Shown piece by piece: positions 1 through 5,788 of a stretch of DNA of 5,830 bases. The stretch's first letter is position 1; every line of letters begins with the position of its first letter. Below the pieces are notes generated by a model. That model worked only from the letters and a program-made list of their open reading frames with translations, did no database searches and was not told where the DNA came from. This stretch comes from Pseudomonadota bacterium (GTDB lineage: Bacteria; Desulfobacterota; WTBG01; CAIYCZ01): contig JAPLIX010000488.1 of the NCBI GenBank assembly GCA_026388865.1, positions 1-5,830 on the forward strand. Direction: 5' to 3'. The translations under genes were made by a program, and so were the position numbers.

Positions 1-1302
1 CGTATGGCAGATAAGAAAAATCCTGTTACCCTCGTCGCGCCAGGCGCCCATTTTCTCCACCAGCGGGGAGAGCGCTCCCTGAGCTGAATCAAACCGTATC
101 ATATCCCGCCGGATATCAGCGTTTGACGCGCTGGAGCATATGACCTGCGCGGCGTGCGGCCGTGCCGCATCCAGGCTTTCGGCAATGAACTGCTTGAGTC
201 CGGCTTGGTGCTCCTTAAGCAGCTCTTCCGTTATAAAAAGCTCCTCGGGTGGTGATACCATGCGCCGCTCCTCAAGCGCTCTCAGGTAGTGGGTTGCAGC
301 GTCTTCGCGAAAGTCTTTCTGCGCTTCCGCAAGCGCTCCTGGCTCGTTCCACACGCACCAGGCTGCAGGCGAAAGATAGTGAAACAGGGTTTCAAGTTCA
401 GGATAGATGAGGGACAGGCCATATTCAATGCCGGCGGGGAAAAAGCCGCTCTGAATGCTTTCAGCAAACGCTTTCCCCCGGCCCTCCGCGAACATCTTTT
501 TTCGGGGCGGCTCCAGCGCTTTATTACTGAAGGTGGTAATCGTCTCCCCGTTCAGAATTGCTTCTTTCACCGGCACCATGAGCGCCTCCTGGTATTCCGC
601 ACAGGAACGCTGGGTTACCTGATCAAAGGCCCTGATTGATTCAACCGTGTCGCCGAAGAAACTGATGCGCAGCGGCCGGGGATAGCCGGGGGGGAAAATG
701 TCCATCACATCGCCGCGGATGCTCATGTCCCCCCGGTCTTCCACCAGGCTGACCCGCGTATAGCCGCATTCTATGAGGCCCCGGCTGAGCGGCTCCCGGT
801 CCAGGTCGTCATTGACACGAATGCGCTGACACGCGCGTAATAAAAAATTTCGCGGCAGCGTCTTTTGCAGCAGTCCTTCCATACAGGTTATGACCAGTGC
901 CGGCTTCTCCCTCCGGCAAAGCTGATACAAGGTCCACACGCGCTGCCCGCTCACGTCCGGATGCGTTGCAAGATGCTCATAGGGATGTGTTTCCAGAGGT
1001 GGAAACACCAGCATATCCTGCGCGTCATAATTCCCGGCGTCAGCTTCCCGCCCCCTGAAAAATGCTATTTCATCATAGAGGTCAAGCGCTTCATCATGAG
1101 AGGAGGTAATGACGAGAAAGGTTTTTTGCAGCTCCTGAAACAGCAGGGACAGGAAAAACGCCGCAGCAGAGCCTTTAAGGCCGGAGAGGAAAATTTCCGG
1201 CTCACTGCTCTCGATAAGCTCCCGGAGCTTTTTCAGCTCATTGTTGTGGCGGAAAAAGTCCGCGGCACGAGCCGGCATGGTGCTGAATGATTGCTGGGCC
1301 AT
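1..1302 (-). CDS. mfd: Transcription-repair coupling factor Mfd, N-terminal 434 residues (partial, runs off window start)
   Basis: Mfd is a cytoplasmic ATP-dependent translocase that removes RNA polymerase stalled at DNA lesions and recruits UvrA for nucleotide excision repair. Translating the minus strand from ATG 1302-1300 gives an open frame to base 1. The UvrB-like N-terminal module is recognisable: FLSGLKGSAAAFF (res 38-50) occupies the Walker A position but lacks the Lys-Thr/Ser of a working P-loop, as known for Mfd; VFPPLETHPYEH (99-110); GYTRVSLVEDRGDMSIRGDV (180-199) followed by MDIFPP; then LRISFFGDTVESIRAFD (211-227) and GIEYGLSLIYPELETLF (291-307). The RNA polymerase-interacting, translocase and C-terminal domains (family length about 1,150) lie outside the window. 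An in-frame stop, which is the lolA stop codon, sits 15 bases upstream, so ATG 1302 is the earliest possible ATG; ATG 1278 (codon 9) is an alternative. No clear Shine-Dalgarno is visible, so translation may be coupled to lolA. Confidence 0.95.
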   Translation of the reverse strand, partial: MAQQSFSTMPARAADFFRHNNELKKLRELIESSEPEIFLSGLKGSAAAFFLSLLFQELQKTFLVITSSHDEALDLYDEIAFFRGREADAGNYDAQDMLVFPPLETHPYEHLATHPDVSGQRVWTLYQLCRREKPALVITCMEGLLQKTLPRNFLLRACQRIRVNDDLDREPLSRGLIECGYTRVSLVEDRGDMSIRGDVMDIFPPGYPRPLRISFFGDTVESIRAFDQVTQRSCAEYQEALMVPVKEAILNGETITTFSNKALEPPRKKMFAEGRGKAFAESIQSGFFPAGIEYGLSLIYPELETLFHYLSPAAWCVWNEPGALAEAQKDFREDAATHYLRALEERRMVSPPEELFITEELLKEHQAGLKQFIAESLDAARPHAAQVICSSASNADIRRDMIRFDSAQGALSPLVEKMGAWRDEGNRIFLICHT

Positions 1303-1314
1303 GAGCGCGGCAGG

Positions 1315-2019
1315 CTATGGTGAGGGATTGGGTGATGATAAGGGCGGCGGCTCGTAGATCTCCACGCCGGGAGGCGGCGTGAACATAAACAGGGAATCAC
1401 TCAGCCCCTTATCAATGGTTATGGCGGAAAATTTCAGCAGCGTACGGTTCCCCATTTCGTCCTCCAGAGATGACCGGGTAATGCAATAGTTTTTGCGGTC
1501 AACCCAGAGCGTAAGGCTTTTAAGGTTTGGATGCGCAGTCTTTGGTGTGAGCTTGAGAACGGTGGTATCTTTCTGCTCCTGAGCTTCTCCGGTGCCAACC
1601 TGCACATTAAATTTTTCTCTTATTTTCAGCTTGCCCGCAAAAAGGTCCAGGGTGATATCTGAAGGAAGCTTTGACACATCGTTTTTCAGCACCTGGTTAT
1701 CTTCAGGAAGATAGAACCACAGATTCTTTCCATCGAGATAAATTTTCTGCACCGCCGGCTGTGTATACTCCCAGAACATTTTCCCGCCCTTTTTAAAATA
1801 AACCATGCCCGCACCCTTTTCCGCGCGCTTGAGAGAGCCGATGTAGGTCTCCTGCTCGAAACGGGCGGATAAATCCTGCATCGCCCGGTAGCGCTGCTCA
1901 AGACCACGGATGCAATCATCAAGCGTGCCTGCGGCACAGCTGCTATGGCCGGCAGCAAGGATAGAAAGTACCAGCAGCATAAGCAGGGTGTTATTGGTAT
2001 AGGGTTTCTTCTTCAGCAT
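1315..2019 (-). CDS. lolA: Outer-membrane lipoprotein carrier protein LolA
   Basis: LolA is the periplasmic chaperone that takes mature lipoproteins from the LolCDE transporter and passes them to the outer-membrane receptor LolB or an equivalent. From ATG 2019 the product has 234 residues: basic n-region MLKKK, hydrophobic core about res 11-24 (TLLMLLVLSILAAG), and likely signal peptidase I cleavage near SCA-AG (28-31). The Cys at 28 is not in a proper lipobox. The LolA pattern follows: LEQRYRAMQDLSARFEQ (40-56), GMVYFKKGGKMFWEYTQP (71-88), YLDGKNLWFYLPEDNQV (94-110), and a late FMFTPPPGVEIYE (211-223). The proline-rich tail (PPPLSSPNPSP) looks like a local extension. The frame stays open up to GTG 2070, but those 17 extra codons begin inside the palindromic repeat and would precede the signal peptide, so ATG 2019 is preferred. 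A weak AGGA lies 12 bases upstream of it. The gene lies downstream of ftsK and 12 bases before mfd. Confidence 0.9.
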   Translation of the reverse strand: MLKKKPYTNNTLLMLLVLSILAAGHSSCAAGTLDDCIRGLEQRYRAMQDLSARFEQETYIGSLKRAEKGAGMVYFKKGGKMFWEYTQPAVQKIYLDGKNLWFYLPEDNQVLKNDVSKLPSDITLDLFAGKLKIREKFNVQVGTGEAQEQKDTTVLKLTPKTAHPNLKSLTLWVDRKNYCITRSSLEDEMGNRTLLKFSAITIDKGLSDSLFMFTPPPGVEIYEPPPLSSPNPSP

Positions 2020-2050
2020 GGTTTCACGTATTCCTGTATCAGGATTATCT

Positions 2051-2206
2051 AACAGGCTGTTGAAAAACACCCCTCTGCTTCGTTGCGCTCATCCTTCGTC
2101 ATTGCGACGTACTGTAAAGTACGCCTCATTCCTCAGGATTTCGCGCGCCTTGCATCCGGATGTTTTTGACCAGCCTAGGAAAAAACTACTTTTTCAACAA
2201 CCTGCT
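2051..2206. repeat. Interspersed palindromic repeat / MITE-like element between ftsK and lolA
   Basis: The sequence is an imperfect palindrome centred at about 2115. The innermost arms CGTACT (2108-2113) and AGTACG (2118-2123) flank GTAA. The outer arms 2054-2072 (AGGCTGTTGAAAAACACCC) and 2158-2176 (GGATGTTTTTGACCAGCCT) pair at 16 of 19 positions. A second right-hand terminus, TTTTTCAACAACCTG (2190-2204), is complementary at 14 of 15 positions to CAGGCTGTTGAAAAA (2053-2067), so the element may extend to about 2206. There is no coding capacity and no clear target duplication. From memory, CAGGCTGTTGAAAAA termini with a GCTTCGTTGCGCTCATCC-type interior recur as short interspersed repeats in deltaproteobacterial genomes; this was not checked by search. 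It lies within the presumed ftsK-lolA transcript, where it could form a large RNA hairpin. Confidence 0.7.
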
Positions 2207-2244
2207 GAATAGCGTCTGCGCACAGCAGCCTTCCCGTTCTTTTA

Positions 2245-4596
2245 TTATAATCTGTTGATTAACACATGGCGTGGTTTGACCCCGTCACTGGGGCCCACGA
2301 CTCCCTGCTCTTCCATCTTTTCTATCATCCGGGCTGCCCGGTTATAGCCCACCCGGAGCCTGCGCTGCAGCATGGAAATTGATGCCTGGCCGGTCTCTGC
2401 AACAAGCGCCACGGCCTGATCATAGAACTCATCAAATTCCTCATCCGTTGCCTCCGCGTCTTCCGCCTTGGCCGAGAGCAAAATCGATTCATCATAGGAA
2501 GGGCTCATCTGCTGCTTGAGAAAATCTACCAGCCGGTTAATCTCTTCCTCTGAAAGATAGGCGCCATGTATGCGCTGGAGCTTTGAGCTTCCCGGAGGAA
2601 GAAACAGCATGTCACCCATACCCAGCAGCCGCTCGGCCCCGATGGTGTCAAGGATGGTGCGGGAGTCCACTTTGGAAGAAACCTGGCACGAAATCCGGCA
2701 CGGAAAGTTTACTTTTATGGTGCCGGTTAAAATATCAACTGACGGCCGCTGGGTGGCCACGATGAGATGAATCCCGGCAGCCCGCGCCATCTGCGCCAGC
2801 CGGGCGATGTGCACTTCCACATCGCGGGCGCTGACCATCATGAGATCCGCGAGCTCATCAATGACTATCACGATATAGGGCATTTTGGGGTCCTGCTCGG
2901 CCGGGGGTTCTGTTTCAGTCAGGGCCGCCTTTTTGCCGTTCTTCTCCGGACGCCGTCCCAGCTCTTCGGCAATTTTCTGATTGTAGCGGACAATATCCCT
3001 GACCCCCTTCTCAGCAAGTTTTTTATAGCGCCGCTCCATTTCTTCTACTGCCCAGCGCAGTGCTATGGCCGCCTTTTTCGGATCGGTCACGACCGGATGA
3101 AGCAGATGGGGGATCCCTTCATACAGGGAAAGTTCAAGACGCTTGGGGTCAATCATCAGAAACTTCACTTCATCAGGAATGGCTTTATAAAGGAAGCTGC
3201 ATATAATAGTATTGATTAATACACTTTTCCCGGAACCGGTAGAGCCGGCTATGAGCAGGTGCGGCATGCGGGCAAGATCACTGATCACCGGCTTTCCCTC
3301 AGTATCTTTACCTAATCCGACCGTAAGCTTTGATCCGGAATTAAGAAACTCTTCCCGGGAAACAATTTCCTTAAAAAAGACTGTCTCCCGCCGTTTATTG
3401 GGCACCTCGATGCCCACGGCCGCTTTCCCCGGGATGGGCGCAATAATCCTGATACTGATAGCCTTTAATGCCAGCGCCAGATCATCCGCGAGCCCGACAA
3501 TTCTGGTTATTTTTATTCCCGGGGCTGGTTCAAATTCAAAGCGCGTGATAACCGGGCCGGGACTGATTTCTGTAATTTTGCCATTTATATTAAAATCCTC
3601 TAATTTCTGGACCAGAATCTGCGCATCTTCTTTGAGTGATTCCTTGCTGACCCGGCCATCCCGCTCTTTCTGATGGGAATCAAGCAGATTGATGGAAGGC
3701 ATCTGCAGCGTGCCTGATATTTTACGCACGGTAGGCTCAAAGGTTATCTTTGCTTCTTCTTTTTCATCATGGTGAGGCTTTATAATTATGTCATCCCTGA
3801 TTACCGGACTTTCCTTTTTTTTAGGTAGAAATCGTTTCTCAGCGCCGGCTGGTTCAATATCTGCTTCCGGCGGGCCATCATCAATCACGATATCATCCCA
3901 CAGCACCTTGTCTGTTATGATGGTTCTTTCTTTTTTTTCTTCCCTGGGCGCTGCTGTTTCTTCTTGAGGTTGTTTGGAAAATGGCCACGCTATTTTCTTT
4001 ACCGTCCGGGTGATAGCCTGATTTACTTTCTGCCCGCCTTGTACGGAATGCTGGACAAACCGCCGGGAGAGGTTCACATAAGAAATCTTGGTGATGCCCA
4101 AAAACGTGAGCAGGCCGACCAGCATGACAATAAAATACGTACCAAAAACATTCAGGTATTTCACCATCAGCTTGGAAATAACATCCCCCAGCAGCCCCCC
4201 TGCTTGAAAATGATAGTTATAGGCATTCATTTTAACGAGGTAGAGGCTTAAAAATACTATGGCGCAGAGGGAAAACATAATCCACAGGCTGCTTTGCAGG
4301 TAAAAGGAAAGAGTCGCGGGAGCGGGGAATAGAATTTTTTTGGCAATAAACAGCAGCACCACAGGAATTAAAAAAGCGCTGATACCAAAAATCTGAAACA
4401 GCCAGGAAGATATATAGGAGCCGATAATCCCTCCCCCGTTCTGAATTTTTACCGGCATCCGGGAGTATCCCATGAAAAAAGATGGATCGTGGGAATTGTA
4501 GGTAATGAGACAGCAGACCGTAAAAATCGAAAAACCGATAAGGATGATTCCTGCTATTTCACGCCACAAATAGGGGTGTTTTTTTGAAGATGCCAT
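2245..4596 (-). CDS. ftsK: DNA translocase FtsK (FtsK/SpoIIIE family)
   Basis: FtsK is a septum-anchored hexameric ATPase that pumps DNA to clear the closing septum and promotes chromosome-dimer resolution at dif through XerCD. Numbering from the upstream TTG 4602 (785 residues), four hydrophobic stretches lie at about 15-35, 60-87, 104-124 and 150-171, typical of the N-terminal membrane domain. A charged linker follows (about 205-310), short compared with E. coli FtsK (over 1,300 residues). The motor has the alpha-domain motif NGKITEISPGPVITRFEFEP (340-359), Walker A GSTGSGKS (453-460), Walker B IVIVIDELADLMM (577-589) and ATQRPSVDILTG (616-627). The C-terminal gamma winged helix, which reads orienting DNA motifs, is intact: SISMLQRRLRVGYNRAARMI (741-760), then EEQGVVGPSDG. 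I placed the start at ATG 4596, two codons inside the TTG. Neither start has an obvious Shine-Dalgarno. The gene ends in tandem TAA codons (2247-2242). Confidence 0.95.
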   Translation of the reverse strand: MASSKKHPYLWREIAGIILIGFSIFTVCCLITYNSHDPSFFMGYSRMPVKIQNGGGIIGSYISSWLFQIFGISAFLIPVVLLFIAKKILFPAPATLSFYLQSSLWIMFSLCAIVFLSLYLVKMNAYNYHFQAGGLLGDVISKLMVKYLNVFGTYFIVMLVGLLTFLGITKISYVNLSRRFVQHSVQGGQKVNQAITRTVKKIAWPFSKQPQEETAAPREEKKERTIITDKVLWDDIVIDDGPPEADIEPAGAEKRFLPKKKESPVIRDDIIIKPHHDEKEEAKITFEPTVRKISGTLQMPSINLLDSHQKERDGRVSKESLKEDAQILVQKLEDFNINGKITEISPGPVITRFEFEPAPGIKITRIVGLADDLALALKAISIRIIAPIPGKAAVGIEVPNKRRETVFFKEIVSREEFLNSGSKLTVGLGKDTEGKPVISDLARMPHLLIAGSTGSGKSVLINTIICSFLYKAIPDEVKFLMIDPKRLELSLYEGIPHLLHPVVTDPKKAAIALRWAVEEMERRYKKLAEKGVRDIVRYNQKIAEELGRRPEKNGKKAALTETEPPAEQDPKMPYIVIVIDELADLMMVSARDVEVHIARLAQMARAAGIHLIVATQRPSVDILTGTIKVNFPCRISCQVSSKVDSRTILDTIGAERLLGMGDMLFLPPGSSKLQRIHGAYLSEEEINRLVDFLKQQMSPSYDESILLSAKAEDAEATDEEFDEFYDQAVALVAETGQASISMLQRRLRVGYNRAARMIEKMEEQGVVGPSDGVKPRHVLINRL

Positions 4597-4625
4597 ATTC
4601 AAGTTAACAGGGAATGTAAAGCGCT

Positions 4626-4704
4626 GGATTGATAAAAATTAATAAAGCAAAATCAAATAGTACAATTTTTAAAGTTTACTGTATAATATTTTTATAGTCA
4701 ATCC
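4626..4704. repeat. Long imperfect inverted repeat in the ftsK-ssb divergent region
   Basis: GGATTGATAAAAAT (4626-4639) is complementary to ATTTTTA (4688-4694) plus TCAATCC (4698-4704), that is 14 pairs interrupted by a 3-base insertion (TAG, 4695-4697). The arms are separated by about 48 bases. The right arm contains the candidate ftsK -35 box. It could be a pair of sites for one regulator or simply chance similarity in AT-rich DNA. The predicted ftsK message starts inside the spacer, so it would not form a complete RNA hairpin from that start. Confidence 0.35.
4673..4701 (-). promoter_or_regulatory. Candidate sigma70-type promoter for ftsK
   Basis: On the minus strand TTGACT (4701-4696, 5 of 6 to TTGACA) is followed after exactly 17 bases by TAAACT (4678-4673, 4 of 6 to TATAAT). 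Transcription would begin near 4666 and leave a leader of about 64-70 bases before the ftsK start. It is the best minus-strand match I found in this AT-rich spacer. AT-rich DNA gives chance matches easily, so confidence is moderate. Confidence 0.45.
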
Positions 4705-4761
4705 CAAAATAAGCTTATGCAGCGCTTCCGCGCGCGGTTATCACGCTTCACATCAAACTCC

Positions 4762-4789
4762 TTGACTTTAGCGGGCAAGCTTGTAGAAT
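4762..4789 (+). promoter_or_regulatory. Candidate sigma70-type promoter for ssb
   Basis: TTGACT (4762-4767) and TAGAAT (4784-4789) each match the consensus at 5 of 6 positions and are separated by 16 bases. Transcription would begin near 4796, giving an ssb leader of about 106 bases that contains the repeat and hairpin region. It is orientated away from the ftsK promoter, so the two genes appear to be divergently transcribed from separate promoters about 60 bases apart. Confidence 0.6.
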
Positions 4790-4810
4790 GCTGCCAGTTG
4801 CAAAACGCTG

Positions 4811-4865
4811 AATAGGTTAACAGGTGAATTCATTAAATAAAAAAATAATCACCTATTAACCGATT
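4811..4865 (+). promoter_or_regulatory. Stem-loop in the ssb 5' leader
   Basis: AATAGGTTAACAGGTGA (4811-4827) is complementary at 15 of 17 positions to TCACCTATTAACCGATT (4849-4865), with a 21-base AT-rich loop. The same 5' arm can instead pair, at 16 of 19 positions over 4811-4829, with the second repeat block at 4871-4889, which ends just before the ribosome binding site. Two alternative folds of the leader are therefore possible. A regulatory role is inferred only from geometry. Confidence 0.45.
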
Positions 4866-4890
4866 TACCTATTCACCGATTCACCTATTA
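4851..4890 (+). repeat. 2.5 copies of a 16-base tandem repeat before ssb
   Basis: ACCTATTAACCGATTT (4851-4866) is followed directly by ACCTATTCACCGATTC (4867-4882), 14 of 16 identical, and by the half copy ACCTATTA (4883-4890). The half copy runs straight into the AAGGAG ribosome binding site. Each unit is itself two related 8-base halves. The block could be a slippage product, a protein-binding array or part of the leader fold. Confidence 0.75.
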
Positions 4891-4896
4891 AAGGAG
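4891..4896 (+). promoter_or_regulatory. Ribosome binding site deciding the ssb start
   Basis: AAGGAG lies 6 bases before ATG 4903. This favours ATG 4903 over the in-frame TTG at 4897, which would directly abut the Shine-Dalgarno. Confidence 0.85.
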
Positions 4897-4902
4897 TTGG
4901 TT

Positions 4903-5319
4903 ATGGCCGGAGTAAACAAAGTAATTCTTCTTGGCAGGCTGGGAAAAGACCCTGAAGTCCGCTACTCAAGCAGCGGCACGGCAATAACCAGTTTTAGCAT
5001 GGCTACCAGCACAACTTTTACCAACAAGGAAGGCCAGAAAGAGGAAAAAACTGAATGGCACAAGATAGTAGCATTCGGTCGCCTGGGAGAGATCTGCGGA
5101 GAATATCTTGCAAAAGGAAAGCAGGTCTACATCGAAGGCCGGATTCAGACGCGTGACTGGGAGGACAAGGAAGGCAAAAAGCGCTGGACCACCGAGATAA
5201 TAGTGCAAAACATGCAGCTGCTCGGCTCTCCCGGAACAGATAAGGACCGGTCATCTTCTGAGCCGCCTCCTGTTGATGACAGCGCTGTGGGACCGCCTGA
5301 AAGTGATGTGCCGTTTTAA
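4903..5319 (+). CDS. ssb: Single-stranded DNA-binding protein SSB
   Basis: SSB coats and protects single-stranded DNA in replication, recombination and repair, and recruits partner proteins through its C-terminal tip. The product has 138 residues from ATG 4903. The OB-fold covers about res 1-108: NKVILLGRLGKDPEVRY (5-21), ITSFSMAT (28-35), the hallmark EWHKIVAFGRLGEICGEYL (51-69), and KGKQVYIEGRIQTRDWEDKE (71-90), with W52, F58, W86 and W95 as candidate base-stacking aromatics. A short disordered Ser/Pro/Asp-rich tail ends in ESDVPF, a variant of the usual acidic DDDIPF tip. The protein is shorter than E. coli SSB (178 residues) mainly in the linker, a common situation outside enterobacteria. 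It stands alone, divergent from ftsK and closed by an intrinsic terminator. Confidence 0.96.
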   Translation: MAGVNKVILLGRLGKDPEVRYSSSGTAITSFSMATSTTFTNKEGQKEEKTEWHKIVAFGRLGEICGEYLAKGKQVYIEGRIQTRDWEDKEGKKRWTTEIIVQNMQLLGSPGTDKDRSSSEPPPVDDSAVGPPESDVPF

Positions 5320-5352
5320 ATTGAAAGTCTGTAATATAAATTTGTAATTTAA

Positions 5353-5387
5353 AAAAAGCCCTGTGGTTGTAAGACCCAGGGCTTTTT
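5353..5387 (+). terminator. Rho-independent terminator of ssb
   Basis: GCCCTG (5358-5363) pairs with CAGGGC (5377-5382). Two more G-C pairs (5365-5366 with 5375-5376) follow across a bulged T, closing an 8-base loop. The stem is extended by A5353-5357 against T5383-5387, and the T run continues as TTTTTCTTT. The A tract upstream means it could also stop transcription arriving from the other strand. It lies 34 bases after the ssb stop. Confidence 0.9.
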
Positions 5388-5407
5388 CTTTGAAGTTTAA
5401 TTCACCC

Positions 5408-5435
5408 AACCTCAGCCCATGTCTTGGGGCAGGTT
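5408..5435 (+). other. Second, weaker hairpin downstream of the ssb terminator
   Basis: AACCT (5408-5412) pairs with AGGTT (5431-5435) and GCCC (5415-5418) with GGGC (5427-5430), with a bulged CA and an 8-base loop; TTCTTATT follows. It may be a back-up terminator shielding the toxin-antitoxin locus, but the U tract is poor. No gene is seen between 5320 and 5503. Confidence 0.3.
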
Positions 5436-5440
5436 TCTTA

Positions 5441-5475
5441 TTGACATACAACCGACCCAAAACAGTCTTGACATA
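5441..5475 (+). repeat. Direct repeat TTGACATA upstream of brnT
   Basis: TTGACATA occurs at 5441-5448 and again at 5468-5475, with start points 27 bases apart. The second copy supplies the -35 box of the brnT promoter. The first copy has no acceptable -10 at 16-18 bases, so it is more likely a duplicated or regulatory copy than a second promoter. Confidence 0.5.
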
Positions 5476-5495
5476 AGATACATTGTAGCTACAAT
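5468..5495 (+). promoter_or_regulatory. Promoter of the brnTA operon
   Basis: A perfect -35 box TTGACA (5468-5473) is followed after 16 bases by TACAAT (5490-5495), 5 of 6 to the -10 consensus. It is the strongest promoter match in the window. Initiation is expected near 5501-5503, immediately before the brnT ATG at 5504. Confidence 0.75.
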
Positions 5496-5498
5496 GTA
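5479..5498. promoter_or_regulatory. 20-base perfect palindrome: probable BrnA/BrnTA operator
   Basis: TACATTGTAGCTACAATGTA reads identically on both strands and covers the -10 box and the end of the promoter spacer. BrnA antitoxins are known DNA-binding proteins that repress their own operon, alone and with BrnT. A palindrome blocking the -10 is the expected place for that operator. The assignment follows from position and family knowledge, not from a matched published site. Confidence 0.7.
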
Positions 5499-5503
5499 AA
5501 TAT

Positions 5504-5788
5504 ATGCTGAAAATACAGTTTCAGTGGGATAAAAACAAGGCGGTAGAAAATCTCAAAAAACACGGAGTTTCGTTTCAGGAAGCTGAAACTGTGTTTTATG
5601 ACGAAAACGCCGTGGAATTTTATGATGACAAGCATTCGGAATGGGAAGACAGATTTCTGCTGCTCGGGGTGAGTGCGAATTTACGACTGCTTCTCATCTG
5701 CCATTGTTTTAAAGAAAATGATGCAGTTGTAAAAATAATTTCTGCGCGTAAGGCTACTGCACAAGAAGCAAAATTTTATAAAAGGTGA
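5504..5788 (+). CDS. brnT: BrnT family toxin (DUF497), ribonuclease toxin of a type II toxin-antitoxin system
   Basis: BrnT toxins have a RelE-like fold, cleave RNA and slow growth, and are neutralised by the partner BrnA. The 94-residue product has the family length and layout: FQWDKNKAVENLKKHGVSF (6-24) with conserved W8, D9, K12, N16, K19, H20, G21 and F24; EAETVFYD (26-33); DDKHSEWEDRFLLLG (41-55), where family members carry an [ED]xR followed by a beta-strand and Gly; and the C-terminal KIISARKATAQEAKFY (77-92), the signature R-x-I-S-A-R-like end. No truncation is seen. No Shine-Dalgarno precedes ATG 5504, and the predicted transcription start is only 1-3 bases upstream, so the message is probably leaderless. 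The antitoxin gene starts 3 bases after the stop. The gene is more AT-rich than mfd and ftsK, compatible with acquisition by transfer. Confidence 0.93.
   Translation: MLKIQFQWDKNKAVENLKKHGVSFQEAETVFYDENAVEFYDDKHSEWEDRFLLLGVSANLRLLLICHCFKENDAVVKIISARKATAQEAKFYKR

Noticed and set aside
289..1290. Plus-strand open frames at 289-639 and 865-1290 and a minus-strand frame at 282-467
   Set aside because: They lie opposite or out of frame with the continuous Mfd coding frame, which has clear family motifs; their products are low-complexity Arg/Pro/Phe-rich shadows.
2018..2212. A 64-codon plus-strand frame across the repeat
   Set aside because: It is read-through of the palindromic repeat and the lolA 5' end in the opposite direction, with no family resemblance.
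2570..4251. Several plus-strand open frames antisense to ftsK (2570-2770, 2583-2765, 2767-3219, 3212-3673, 3964-4251)
   Set aside because: All are antisense to a full-length, motif-complete FtsK; none has a ribosome binding site or recognisable family.
4659..4687. Plus-strand TATAAT at 4682-4687 as an additional ssb promoter
   Set aside because: The -10 is perfect, but the -35 region at 17 bases (AGTACA) matches only 3 of 6, and the TTGACT-16-TAGAAT promoter nearer ssb is better.
4679..4699. Possible LexA/SOS box CTGTATAATATTTTTATAG near the divergent promoters
   Set aside because: Only the left CTGT half matches; there is no ACAG at the required 16-base span, and no other SOS-like box was found near ssb.
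4966..5460. Minus-strand frames opposite ssb and across its terminator (4966-5208, 5018-5254, 5251-5460)
   Set aside because: They are antisense to ssb; the last one runs through the terminator hairpin. No supporting motif.
5441..5470. First TTGACA (5441-5446) as an independent promoter
   Set aside because: No acceptable -10 hexamer occurs 16-18 bases downstream.
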